DNA of 64,000 nucleotides from NCBI GenBank assembly GCA_018240425.1, contig JAFEFU010000064.1, positions 1 to 64,000 of the forward strand, read 5' to 3'. This DNA is from Pseudomonadota bacterium. Its GTDB lineage: Bacteria > Pseudomonadota > Alphaproteobacteria > Rhodobacterales > Rhodobacteraceae. Made by a program: the position numbers and the translations under genes. Below are positions 53,595 to 61,743 of this stretch, one piece after another (the first letter of the stretch is position 1; each line of letters starts with the position of its first letter). Below the pieces are notes generated by a model. It saw nothing but the letters and a program-made list of their open reading frames with translations, was not told the DNA's origin and ran no database searches.

Positions 53595-53619
53595 CTCTTT
53601 CATTGTGGTTCAAATATCC
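53595..53619 (-). repeat. Intergenic repeat, copy 2
   Basis: Read leftward it matches the tail at 30213-30237 in 24 of 25 bases (GGATATTTGA, ACC instead of GCC, ACAATGAAAGAG). It lies in the lpxB-argC gap. As at the first copy, a GC-rich hairpin lies just upstream in the same orientation (53628-53648). Confidence 0.7.
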
Positions 53620-53627
53620 CAGGGTGC

Positions 53628-53648
53628 GCGAGGGACAGCGTCCCTCGC
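53628..53648 (-). terminator. Nine-base perfect hairpin after lpxB
   Basis: GCGAGGGAC-AGC-GTCCCTCGC lies 7 bases after the lpxB stop (leftward). It is followed by the repeat tail at 53595-53619, not a T run. It could be a rho-type pause or the hairpin half of the intergenic element. Confidence 0.5.
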
Positions 53649-53655
53649 TCCGCGC

Positions 53656-54798
53656 TCACAAGTGCGCGAGGACCGAGCGCGCGGCGCGCAGGCCCGGCGC
53701 CTCGCCGCCCTGGCCCAGGAGCCGCAGCGTGGTGTCGGCGGCGTCGCGCTGTGCCGCGCGCGCGGCCCCGTCCGACAGAAGCCGGTGCAGGGCGGCGGCG
53801 ATGGGCCCGGGCCGGCAAGCGGGGCCGAGAAACTCGGGCACCGTGCGGGTCTGCGAGACGATGTTGACCAGCGTCACCGTGTCGATCAGCGCCGCGCGCT
53901 TCATCATCCGGAAGGTCAGCCAGTTGAAATCATGGGCGATGACCATCGGCACCCGGTTCAGCGCCAGTTCCAGGCTGACGGTCCCCGAGGCCGCCAGCGC
54001 CAGATCGGCGGCGGCGAAGGCCGCCAGCCTGTCGGCGGCCGTCTCGACGATCACCGGCGGCTCGGCCCATCCGGCGACCATCTCGTGCACCAGCGGCGCC
54101 ACCCCCCTGACCGTGGGCAACACCACCCTCAGGCCCGGATGTTCGGTGCGCAGAAGCGAAAGCGCGCCCTGAAACCGCGGCAGAAGACGCGCGACCTCGC
54201 CCCGCCGCGATCCCGGCAGGCAGAGAAGCAGCGGCTGCGCCGGCGCCACGCCCAGCCTCTCGCGCAGCGCCGCCGCCGCCGGGGGAGCGGCGACCCCTTG
54301 GGCGGCGATCGGGTGGCCGACGAAATCGCAGGTCATGCCGGCCGCTTCCATGTAGGGTGGCTCGAACGGGAAAAGCGCCAGCACATGGTCGATGACCGGC
54401 GCCATCTTCGCCGCCCGGCCGGGCCGCCAGGCCCAGACCGTGGGGGCGACATAATGGATGGTGCGCTGCGCCGGATGCGCCCGCCGCACCAGCCGCGCGA
54501 CGCGCAGGCCGAAATCGGGGCTGTCTATGGTGACGAGCGCGTCGGGCCGCGCCTCGGCGGCGGCCCGCGCGGTCTCGGCGATCCGGCGCTTCAGCTGGCG
54601 GTACTTGGGCAGGATCTCGAGAAGCCCCATCACCGACAGCTCTTCCATCGGAAAGAGGCTGCGCAGGCCCTCGGCCTCCATCAGCGGACCGCCGACACCC
54701 AGGAACGAGACGCCGGGCCGCAGCGCCTTCAGCCCGGCCATCAGCGCCGCGCCCAGGGCATCGCCCGAGGCCTCCCCGGCGACCAGAAAGATCTTCAT
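53656..54798 (-). CDS. lpxB: Lipid-A-disaccharide synthase
   Basis: A GT19 glycosyltransferase joining UDP-diacylglucosamine and lipid X, 380 residues. KIFLVAGEASGDALGAALM, SVMGLLEILPKYRQLKRRI, VTIDSPDFGLRVARLVRR, HYVAPTVWAWRPGRA, FVGHPI and LCLPGSRRGEVARLLP are diagnostic. ATG 54798 overlaps the lpxI stop. Last gene of the leftward lipid A cluster. Confidence 0.95.
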   Translation of the reverse strand: MKIFLVAGEASGDALGAALMAGLKALRPGVSFLGVGGPLMEAEGLRSLFPMEELSVMGLLEILPKYRQLKRRIAETARAAAEARPDALVTIDSPDFGLRVARLVRRAHPAQRTIHYVAPTVWAWRPGRAAKMAPVIDHVLALFPFEPPYMEAAGMTCDFVGHPIAAQGVAAPPAAAALRERLGVAPAQPLLLCLPGSRRGEVARLLPRFQGALSLLRTEHPGLRVVLPTVRGVAPLVHEMVAGWAEPPVIVETAADRLAAFAAADLALAASGTVSLELALNRVPMVIAHDFNWLTFRMMKRAALIDTVTLVNIVSQTRTVPEFLGPACRPGPIAAALHRLLSDGAARAAQRDAADTTLRLLGQGGEAPGLRAARSVLAHL

Positions 54799-55631
54799 GA
54801 GGGACGCGACCACAGGAAGAGGCCCGCCGCCCCCGCCGCCGCGACCACCGCCGCGCGGTCGAGGAGCAGCACCGACCCCGCCTGCCAGGCGATCCCCGCC
54901 AGCCCCGCCGCATGGGCGCCGCGCACCGTCTCGGGTCCGATCACCGGCAGGTCGATGCGCCGGTCCTGGCCGGGTTTCGCCCCCTTGTAGAGCACCCCCC
55001 GCGCGCCCTTCGGGTCGGGCCGGAGACCGGCGCCGGTGCGGGCGACGAAGTCGAGCATCGCGTCGGTCCCGGGCAGCGTCTCGACCGCGAGGCACAGGCC
55101 CTGGGCGACCACCGCCCCCTGCCCGAGGTCGAAGCCCCCCAGCCCCGCGACGATCTCGGCCGCGCGCCCCGCATCGGCGCGGTCGGCCTCGGTCGGCGCA
55201 CCGGCCAGAACGCCCGGTCCGGGCACGAGGTCGGGGGCGATCACATCGGCGCCGACCACCTCGAGCCCGAACTCCTCGAACGTCGCCACGATCGCGCGCA
55301 GTGCCCCGTCGTCGCCCGAACGCAGCGCGGCAAGAAGCCGCGGCAGAAGGCTGGCGGTGCGCGCATCGAACAGCTCGGCCTCGAGCGCCGGGCGCCGGAC
55401 CGCCCCGGCAAAGCAGACCCGGCCCACGCCCAGGGCGACCAGATTCTCGATCAGCGGCACCAGACGCTCGAGCCGGAAGGTCAGCGACGCGGGGCCGCGC
55501 ACGCCCTCGGGCAGGGTCGCGGGATGCCCGTCGAACTCGGCCAGGACGAACGGCTCGCCCGCCGCGCGCAGCGCCGAGGCCAGAAGGCCCGGAAGCATCC
55601 CGCTGCCGGCGATCAGTGCGGTCCCCTTCAT
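54795..55631 (-). CDS. lpxI: UDP-2,3-diacylglucosamine diphosphatase LpxI
   Basis: The alphaproteobacterial alternative to LpxH, 278 residues. LIAGSGMLPGLLASALRAAG at the start, FAGAVRRPAL, LGGFDLGQGAVVAQGLCLAVE with the EGT-equivalent segment, and VLYKGAKPGQDRRIDLPVIGP are LpxI features. Overlaps with both neighbours (lpxA, lpxB) put it in the same transcript. Confidence 0.93.
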   Translation of the reverse strand: MKGTALIAGSGMLPGLLASALRAAGEPFVLAEFDGHPATLPEGVRGPASLTFRLERLVPLIENLVALGVGRVCFAGAVRRPALEAELFDARTASLLPRLLAALRSGDDGALRAIVATFEEFGLEVVGADVIAPDLVPGPGVLAGAPTEADRADAGRAAEIVAGLGGFDLGQGAVVAQGLCLAVETLPGTDAMLDFVARTGAGLRPDPKGARGVLYKGAKPGQDRRIDLPVIGPETVRGAHAAGLAGIAWQAGSVLLLDRAAVVAAAGAAGLFLWSRPS

Positions 55632-56422
55632 CGCGGCCCGAGGAACGAACGGTCCGAGGGGCCGAGGATGAAGTCGAGAACCTCGCGGACATAGGCATTG
55701 TCGCTGCCGGCCTCGGACCGGCTGCGGGCCATGTCGCGAAAGGCGCCGGCGCCGAGGTCGGCCAGAAGCTCGCGCAGGGCGTGCAGGTCGGCGCGATCCG
55801 CCCCCCGCCGCTTCAGGCCGACGATGTTCAGCCCGTCCAGCACCCCGCGCGGCCCCTGCACCAGCCCGTGCGGGATCACGTCCGCCGTCACCATCGTCAC
55901 CGCGCCGATCATCGCGCCGCGCCCGATGCGGACGAACTGATGTACCCCGGACAGGCCGCCGACGATGACGTCGTCCTCAAGGACGCAATGGCCGGCGATG
56001 GCGACACTGTTGGCCAGGATCACCCGGTTTCCGACCTGGCAGTCATGAGCCACATGCGACGCGGCCATGAACAGCCCCTCGTCGCCCACCCGCGTCACCC
56101 CGCCGCCGCCCTCGGTTCCGGCGTTCATCGTCACATACTCGCGGATGCGGTTGCGCGCGCCGACGATCAGGCGGGTGCGTTCGCCGCGGAACTTCAGATC
56201 CTGCGGCACCTCGCCGAGGCAGGCATGGGGAAAGACCATCGTGCCGGCGCCGATCTCGGTCCAGCCGGTCACCACGACATGCGATCTGAGCTCGACCCCT
56301 TCGCCGAGGGAGACCTCGGGGCCGACCAGGCAGAAGGGGCCGATCTTGCAGCCCGGGCCGATGGTCGCGCCCGGCTCGATCACCGCCGAGGGATGGACGG
56401 CCGCTGTCGCGTCGATACCCAT
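55628..56422 (-). CDS. lpxA: UDP-N-acetylglucosamine acyltransferase
   Basis: The first lipid A step, 264 residues. A left-handed beta-helix of hexapeptide repeats (IGPGCKIGPFCLVGPEVSLG) runs through residues ~15-190, with the catalytic region FMAASHVAHDCQVGN containing the key His, GHCVLEDDV and GGLSGVHQFVRIG. A C-terminal helical bundle follows. It lies three bases after fabZ. Confidence 0.96.
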   Translation of the reverse strand: MGIDATAAVHPSAVIEPGATIGPGCKIGPFCLVGPEVSLGEGVELRSHVVVTGWTEIGAGTMVFPHACLGEVPQDLKFRGERTRLIVGARNRIREYVTMNAGTEGGGGVTRVGDEGLFMAASHVAHDCQVGNRVILANSVAIAGHCVLEDDVIVGGLSGVHQFVRIGRGAMIGAVTMVTADVIPHGLVQGPRGVLDGLNIVGLKRRGADRADLHALRELLADLGAGAFRDMARSRSEAGSDNAYVREVLDFILGPSDRSFLGPR

Positions 56423-56425
56423 GCC

Positions 56426-56884
56426 TCAGTCCCGCAGGTCCATCATCGCGGTGATCTCGGCCTCGCAGGCCAGCTCGGCGCCGACCTTGGCCGCGCCGTG
56501 GAACTTCCAGATCTTGCCGCCGCCGCGCTTGACGGTCATGTGCAGTTCGAGCACGTCGCCCGGCACCACCATGCGGCGGAACTTGCAGTCGTTGATCGAC
56601 ATGAAATAGGTCAGCAGGTCACGGCCGACGACATCCATCGACAGGCCGACCAGCACCGCCGAGGCCTGGGCCATCGCCTCGATGATCGTAACACCGGGCA
56701 TGATCGGCTTCGAAGGGAAATGCCCCTGGAAATGGGGCTCGTTCATCGTCACGTTCTTGATGCCGACGCAGCCCTTGTGCAGGACGATGTCCCTGACCTT
56801 GTCGATCAGCAGGAATGGGTAGCGGTGGGGGATGATCCGCTGAATCAGGTGGATGTCCGCTTCGGTAACTGTGCTGGTGTCCAT
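56426..56884 (-). CDS. fabZ: 3-hydroxyacyl-ACP dehydratase FabZ
   Basis: The dehydratase of fatty-acid synthesis, 152 residues. [11 protein letters not shown] holds the catalytic His and [19 protein letters not shown] the Glu region. The hot-dog fold is complete ([16 protein letters not shown]). ATG 56884 begins the conserved part. In many relatives lpxD lies beside this gene; here the neighbours are skp and lpxA. Confidence 0.95.
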   Translation of the reverse strand: MDTSTVTEADIHLIQRIIPHRYPFLLIDKVRDIVLHKGCVGIKNVTMNEPHFQGHFPSKPIMPGVTIIEAMAQASAVLVGLSMDVVGRDLLTYFMSINDCKFRRMVVPGDVLELHMTVKRGGGKIWKFHGAAKVGAELACEAEITAMMDLRD

Positions 56885-56977
56885 GCCTGATCGGCCTCCC
56901 TGACTGGCCGTCCCCGTTTCTGGCCCTGTTCCGGCCTTGCTAGCAACTCGGCCCTTTCTGCGCAAGAAGCAGCCGGT

Positions 56978-57616
56978 TCAGTTGCCGCCGCCCGTATCGC
57001 CGCCCGTATCGCCGCCCGTATCGGCTGGCGGGGCCGCGCCGGGCTGGCCCTGGTCCGGCGGAGGCGCGGGCCGCTCCGGTCCCGCCCCAAGAACCTCGTC
57101 CAGACGCTGGCGCATGTCGTCGGTGGCGTCGATTGAGCGGGCCGAGACGAAGACCGCCCGGTTGTCGAGGATCGCGACCGCGCCGCGCGCGCGCAGGAGA
57201 TCGGCCATCACCGGCAGGGCGGCGGTGAAGAAATCCTGCCGCGCCTGGTCGCGGCGGGTGGCGATCTCGCGGGCCTTGCGGTCCTGCGCGGTGCGGATCC
57301 CGGTCACGCGCTGGTCGAAATCGTCGGCCAGCTTGCGGAAGTCGGGCGCCGGCATGGTGGGGCGGCGCTCGGTCAGGGATTTCTCCTCGGCGGTCAGCTC
57401 GGCCTCGATGCGGTTGTTTTCCGTTTGCAATGCCTGGCTTTCGGCGGCGATCTCGGCCTCGGCCCGCTTGCCCCAGAGCGACTGGTCATAAAGCCGCTCC
57501 TGGTCGATGGTCAGGATCGGGCTGGCGGGCGCCACTGCCTCCTGTGCCAGGGACGGCACGGCGGCCAGCACCGCCAGAACCGCCCCCCCGGCCAGACCGC
57601 GCAGCCGCCCGCCCAT
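56978..57616 (-). CDS. skp: OmpH/Skp-family periplasmic chaperone
   Basis: A 212-residue precursor. A signal peptide (VLAVLAAVPSLAQ) precedes ILTIDQERLYDQSLWGKR and a long coiled-coil arm (residues ~50-130: AEAEIAAESQALQTENNRIE) typical of Skp, which holds unfolded outer-membrane proteins for BamA. The C-terminal tail is low-complexity with three 12-base DNA repeats encoding DTGG. Its ATG overlaps the bamA TGA (TGATG). Confidence 0.87.
   Translation of the reverse strand: MGGRLRGLAGGAVLAVLAAVPSLAQEAVAPASPILTIDQERLYDQSLWGKRAEAEIAAESQALQTENNRIEAELTAEEKSLTERRPTMPAPDFRKLADDFDQRVTGIRTAQDRKAREIATRRDQARQDFFTAALPVMADLLRARGAVAILDNRAVFVSARSIDATDDMRQRLDEVLGAGPERPAPPPDQGQPGAAPPADTGGDTGGDTGGGN
56987..57022 (-). 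repeat. Three perfect 12-bp tandem repeats in the skp tail
   Basis: The unit GCCGCCCGTATC is repeated at 56987, 56999 and 57011. It encodes GGDT-type repeats at the C-terminus. The number of copies may vary between strains. Confidence 0.85.
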
Positions 57617-59934
57617 CAGAACTTGGTCGAGATGGTCAGGTCGAAGGTCTGTTCCTTGTCGTAGGATTCCTTCTTCAGCGGCTTGGCGAAGTTGATGCGC
57701 AGCGGACCGAGGGCGGAATCCCAGTAAAGCGACACGCCGACCGAGGCGCGCAGGTGCATCCGGTCGTCGATGGCGCCGGGGTTGTTCAGGCCCCAGACCG
57801 AGCCGGCATTGGCGAAGACGCCGCCGGTGATACCGTATTCCTCGGGCAGGCCGAGGGGGAAGCGCGCGTCGAGCCGGACGGCGGCATAATAGTTGCCGCC
57901 AAGCGCGTCCTGGTTCGGCACCGACAGGTCGCGCGGGCCAAAGCCGTTCGGCTCGAAGCCCAGCACCTTGCCGTTGCCGGTGAATCGGTCGAGATAGCGC
58001 GTGGTGCCGCCGTTCAGCGCCGTGACGACGCCGGCATCGGCTTCGGCATGAAGCGTGACCTCCTCGTGCATCACCTTGGTCTCGTAGGTCGCATTGGCGT
58101 TGGTCGTCACGGTCTTGATGTCGCCGCCCAGCCCGGCGAAGTCCTGGCCGAAGGTCAGAAGCAGCCCGCCGTTCGGATTGAGGCCGGTGATCCGCGTGTC
58201 GTAGGACAGGACATAGCCGACCGCGCTGGTGACCTCCGCCCCCCGCGCCTGATCGGCCAGAAGCAAGGGCGACGAACCGGTCGAGACCTTGGTGATCTTG
58301 TCGCTCGACAGCTTGTAGTGAAGGTCGAGGCGCATCTGCTCGGCGATCGGAAACTCGATTCCGGCCTGTGCCCCCAGCCGCTTGGTGGCGAACCTGGAAT
58401 GGGCATTGTCGGTCGTGTTGTACCAGCCCGACAGCTTCAGCTTCAGGTCGCGGTCAAGAAGCGACGGCTCGATGAAGGTGAAGGAATTGTCGTTGTTGTC
58501 CGAGGTGGTCGACAGGCTGAGGCTGAGATACTGGCCGCGGCCAAGGAAGTTCGACTCGGTCACGCCCACGTTCAGGCCGATCCCGTCCGCGACGCTGTAC
58601 GAGGCGCCGAACGTGAGCGAGCCGGTGGGCTTTTCCTCGACGTTCACGTCGACGATCACCTGGTCTTCCGAGTTGCCCTGCTTGGCGCTGACATCCGAGG
58701 TCTTGAAATAGTCGAGCTTGCGGATGCGGTCGGCGGCCTCGCGGATGGCGCGCGGGTTGAAGGGGTCGCCTTCGGCGATCTTGAACTGGCGGCGGATGAC
58801 CTTGTCCTGGGTGGTGGCGTTGCCCTCGATGTCGATCCTCTCGACAAAGACGCGCGGCCCCTTGGTCAGCACGAAGGTCACGTCAAGGGTCTGGGTCTGC
58901 GGGTTGCGGGTGATGCGCGGGTCGATCGACAGGAAGTCGATGCCCTTCCTCTCGGCGATCGCCTCCATCCGGCGGATGGTCGTGTCGATGGCCACCGGCG
59001 AATAGACCGCGCCCGGACGGATCCTGACCACCTTGGCGAAATCGGCGGCATCGACTCCGTCATACTCGCTGACGGTCGAGATATGGTTGAAGCTGTAGCG
59101 CTGGCCTTCCTGGATGTTGAAGGTCAGGAAGAAACCGTTGCGCTCGCGCGAGAATTCCGACGAGACGCCGCGCACCTGCGCGTCGATGTAGCCGCGCGAA
59201 TGGTAGAAATCGAGCAGGAGCTGCTTGTCGGCCTCGATCCGGTCGGGAACGAAGGTGTCGCTGCGGATCAGCGCGCGGAAGAGGCCTGCCTGCTTGGTCG
59301 CCAGCACCTGGCGCAGCCGGCGGTCGGAGAAGTCGCGGTTGCCGGTGAAGGACAGGCGCTCGACCTCGCTGACCTTGCCCTCGCGGATCTCGAAGACCAG
59401 GTCGACCTTGTTGTCGCCGCGGTCGATGACCTTGGGCTCGACCCGCGCCGCGATCCGGCCCTGGGCAACATAGGCCTGGGTGATGTTGGCCGCGTCGTCC
59501 TCGGCCTGCTTGGCCGAATAGACCTTGCGCGACTGCGACTTGATGAGCTTGGTCAGATCCTCGTCCTTGATCCGGCGGTTGCCCTCGATGCTGATGGCGT
59601 TGATCGTCGGATTCTCGGTCACGCGGATCACCAGCGTCTTGCCCGAGGGCACGACATCGACGGTGGCGAAGAGGCCCGAGGCGGTCAGCCGCTGGACCGC
59701 GTCGTTCAGGCCCGCGTCGCTGACCGGCTGGCCCTTCGGAATCCCGGCAAGCTTCAGGATCGTCGCCGGCTCGATCAGGGTGTTGCCCTCGACCTTGACC
59801 GCCGAGAACACATGGTCGGCGGCCAGCGCCGGCAGCGAGGCGACCGACAGGAACAGGGCCGCGCACAGGGCCGTGCCCGACAGCAATCCCCGTTGGAAAT
59901 GCCGTCCAGCCGCGCGCCGCTCTTGCCTCGTCAT
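57616..59934 (-). CDS. bamA: Outer-membrane protein assembly factor BamA
   Basis: A 772-residue outer-membrane protein insertase. A signal peptide (ALFLSVASLPALAA) is followed by five POTRA domains (residues ~40-430; first VFSAVKVEGNTLIEPATIL) and a C-terminal beta-barrel beginning near GSLTFGASYSVADGIG and ending TFDLTISTKF with the aromatic C-terminal residue. VRGVSSEF and FGLGFGQ-type barrel strands are present. It has its own strong promoter at 59976-60004 within the cluster. Confidence 0.96.
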   Translation of the reverse strand: MTRQERRAAGRHFQRGLLSGTALCAALFLSVASLPALAADHVFSAVKVEGNTLIEPATILKLAGIPKGQPVSDAGLNDAVQRLTASGLFATVDVVPSGKTLVIRVTENPTINAISIEGNRRIKDEDLTKLIKSQSRKVYSAKQAEDDAANITQAYVAQGRIAARVEPKVIDRGDNKVDLVFEIREGKVSEVERLSFTGNRDFSDRRLRQVLATKQAGLFRALIRSDTFVPDRIEADKQLLLDFYHSRGYIDAQVRGVSSEFSRERNGFFLTFNIQEGQRYSFNHISTVSEYDGVDAADFAKVVRIRPGAVYSPVAIDTTIRRMEAIAERKGIDFLSIDPRITRNPQTQTLDVTFVLTKGPRVFVERIDIEGNATTQDKVIRRQFKIAEGDPFNPRAIREAADRIRKLDYFKTSDVSAKQGNSEDQVIVDVNVEEKPTGSLTFGASYSVADGIGLNVGVTESNFLGRGQYLSLSLSTTSDNNDNSFTFIEPSLLDRDLKLKLSGWYNTTDNAHSRFATKRLGAQAGIEFPIAEQMRLDLHYKLSSDKITKVSTGSSPLLLADQARGAEVTSAVGYVLSYDTRITGLNPNGGLLLTFGQDFAGLGGDIKTVTTNANATYETKVMHEEVTLHAEADAGVVTALNGGTTRYLDRFTGNGKVLGFEPNGFGPRDLSVPNQDALGGNYYAAVRLDARFPLGLPEEYGITGGVFANAGSVWGLNNPGAIDDRMHLRASVGVSLYWDSALGPLRINFAKPLKKESYDKEQTFDLTISTKF

Positions 59935-59975
59935 ACCAGTCCCCCGCCGTTCAGGTCACCTTGTTATCTGTTCAG

Positions 59976-60004
59976 TGACTAGCGGGATTGGGCACCCTTG
60001 TCAA
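59976..60004 (-). promoter_or_regulatory. Strong sigma-70-like promoter of bamA
   Basis: Read leftward, TTGACA (59999-60004) and TAGTCA (59976-59981) are separated by 17 bases, ~40 bases before the bamA ATG. It would drive bamA-skp-fabZ-lpxAIB separately from uppS-cdsA-dxr-rseP. Confidence 0.65.
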
Positions 60005-60010
60005 AGGAAC

Positions 60011-60037
60011 GGCGCGGCCCTTCTGCAGGGTCGCGCC
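60011..60037 (-). terminator. Hairpin separating the rseP part from bamA
   Basis: An 11-base stem with one G-T pair (60011-60021 with 60027-60037) and a 5-base loop lies just upstream of the bamA promoter. Leftward it is followed by GTTCCTTTG, so it may partly terminate rseP-side transcripts. Confidence 0.5.
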
Positions 60038-60110
60038 ACATTTTGCCCGAGTGTTGTGAAAGATCGCCAGACCTAGTTGCCGAACGGGATTTCGGCCCCG
60101 GTTTCCCGGC

Positions 60111-60275
60111 TTAGTTGAACGCGGCGCTGTGGGGAAGCTGGAGGTGCATCACCGCCACCGCGATCGCCGCCGCGACCATCAGGCTGACGATCACCGACAG
60201 GGGCGCGATCACGCCGTCGGCACGGCGTTGCACCAGCTGGTTCAGATCCCGGTAGCCATTGGCAAGCATATGCAT
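60111..60275 (-). CDS. 54-residue single-span membrane peptide between rseP and bamA
   Basis: An ATG at 60275 with GGAG eight bases upstream opens a 54-codon frame ending in TAA. The peptide has a polar N-terminus (MHMLANGYRDLNQLVQRRAD), one hydrophobic span (residues ~22-45, APLSVIVSLMVAAAIAVAV) and a short polar end (LPHSAAFN). No family is recognised. Its position 108 bases after rseP and its own ribosome site make it a good candidate small protein of the envelope-stress or BAM region. Confidence 0.6.
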   Translation of the reverse strand: MHMLANGYRDLNQLVQRRADGVIAPLSVIVSLMVAAAIAVAVMHLQLPHSAAFN

Positions 60276-60383
60276 CGTCGTCACTCCGCCCGTTATTGGT
60301 TTGGCGGCAGCATGGCAGACGATTGTGACCCGATTGCGGCAGGGGCGCGGCGGTTTGCGGCCGGACGGTGCGCGGCCCGGCGG

Positions 60384-61742
60384 TCAGGGGCAGATGATGT
60401 CGTTGGTCAGCCCGAAGGTCATCATCGCCAGGACCAGCATCAGCCCGACGGTCATCGCGATGTTCAGCACCCTCGGCGGCAAGGGTCTGCCGGTCGCCCA
60501 TTCGTAGGTGTAGAAGACAAGGTGCCCGCCGTCGAGCATCGGGATCGGGAAGAGGTTCATCAGCCCGATCGCCGTGGACAGGACCGCGATGAACCAGATG
60601 AAGTCGCTGATCCCCTGGCTGGCGACCTGGCCCGTGGTCTCGGCGATGCCGATCGGGCCGCGCATGTTGCACGACGAGATCTGCCCCGCCGCCACGTTCC
60701 ACAGGGCCGAAAGCGAGGTGCGCGCTATCGTCCAGGTCTGCTCGGCCGCGATCGGAACCGCCTCGCCCAGGCTGACCTTGCGCAGGGTCGGCGCGAAGAA
60801 GAAGTCCCCGGCGAGGCCGATCTTGTAGCTGGTCTCGAATCCGCCGCCGGGCTTGGGCAGGTCGGTCTCGCGCGGGGCCAGCGTCAGGGACAGGTCGTGG
60901 CTCGCCCCCCCGTCCCGGCCTGGGCGCCAGAGCGTCAGCCGCATCGGCGCCCCCTGCCCCTTCTCGACCGCCGCCTGCAGGTCGGCGAAGCGCTGGATCG
61001 GCCGCCCGTCGATCGCGGTGATCACGTCGCCCTTCTCGATCCCCATCGCCATCGCCGCCGATCCCGGCGACACGGCCTCGGCCCGGGGCGGCATCGGGAA
61101 GGGGCCGGGAACGTCGATCTCGGCCCCGTCGCGGCGGACCCGGTAGGTGACCTGCGCCTCGGGGGGCAGCGCCTCGGCCACCGCGCCGAGATCACCCCAG
61201 CCGGCTGTCGACCGTCCGCCGACGGCCAGGATCTCGTCGCCCGCGCGCAGACCGCCGGTGCCGCCCGGCAGCGCATTCAGGCTGCCGATCACCAGCCGGT
61301 CGGAGGGCGCGCCGGAAATCACGAAGATCAGCGAAAAGACGATGATCGACAGGATGAAGTTGAAGCCCGGTCCGGCGGCGACTGTCGCCGCACGCGCCCA
61401 GAGCGGCGCCCCGTGCATGGTGTGGCGCCGCTCCTCGGGGGTGAGGGCGGCCATCGTCGTCGTGTCCGCCCCGGCCGAAGCCGCGTTGGCGTCGCCCAGA
61501 AACTTCACATAGCCCCCGAACGGAAGGGCCGCGATCTGCCAGCGGGTGCCGCGCCGGTCGGTGCGCGACCAGAGCAGCGGCCCGAAACCCAGCGAGAAGA
61601 CCTCGGCATGGATGCCCGACAGACGGCCGACGATGTAATGGCCGTATTCGTGGACCGCGACGATCACCGACAGGGCGACGATGAAGGCCGCCGCCGTCCA
61701 GAACAGGTTGCCGAAAACCGGGATCAGTGCCGCAAAGTCCAT
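60384..61742 (-). CDS. rseP: Site-2 metalloprotease RseP
   Basis: An intramembrane zinc protease, 452 residues. The HExxH motif is in VAVHEYGHYIVGRLSGI (residues ~30-45), two PDZ domains follow (near residues 140-210 and 215-290), and the third ligand is in LFPIPMLDGGHLVFY. It cleaves anti-sigma factors or other single-span proteins, and in some alphaproteobacteria also polarity factors. It lies one base after dxr. Confidence 0.95.
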   Translation of the reverse strand: MDFAALIPVFGNLFWTAAAFIVALSVIVAVHEYGHYIVGRLSGIHAEVFSLGFGPLLWSRTDRRGTRWQIAALPFGGYVKFLGDANAASAGADTTTMAALTPEERRHTMHGAPLWARAATVAAGPGFNFILSIIVFSLIFVISGAPSDRLVIGSLNALPGGTGGLRAGDEILAVGGRSTAGWGDLGAVAEALPPEAQVTYRVRRDGAEIDVPGPFPMPPRAEAVSPGSAAMAMGIEKGDVITAIDGRPIQRFADLQAAVEKGQGAPMRLTLWRPGRDGGASHDLSLTLAPRETDLPKPGGGFETSYKIGLAGDFFFAPTLRKVSLGEAVPIAAEQTWTIARTSLSALWNVAAGQISSCNMRGPIGIAETTGQVASQGISDFIWFIAVLSTAIGLMNLFPIPMLDGGHLVFYTYEWATGRPLPPRVLNIAMTVGLMLVLAMMTFGLTNDIICP

Positions 61743-61743
61743 G

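Noticed and set aside
57430-59982. Long open frame antisense to skp and bamA
   Set aside because: Shadow of bamA; no ribosome site or recognisable motif.
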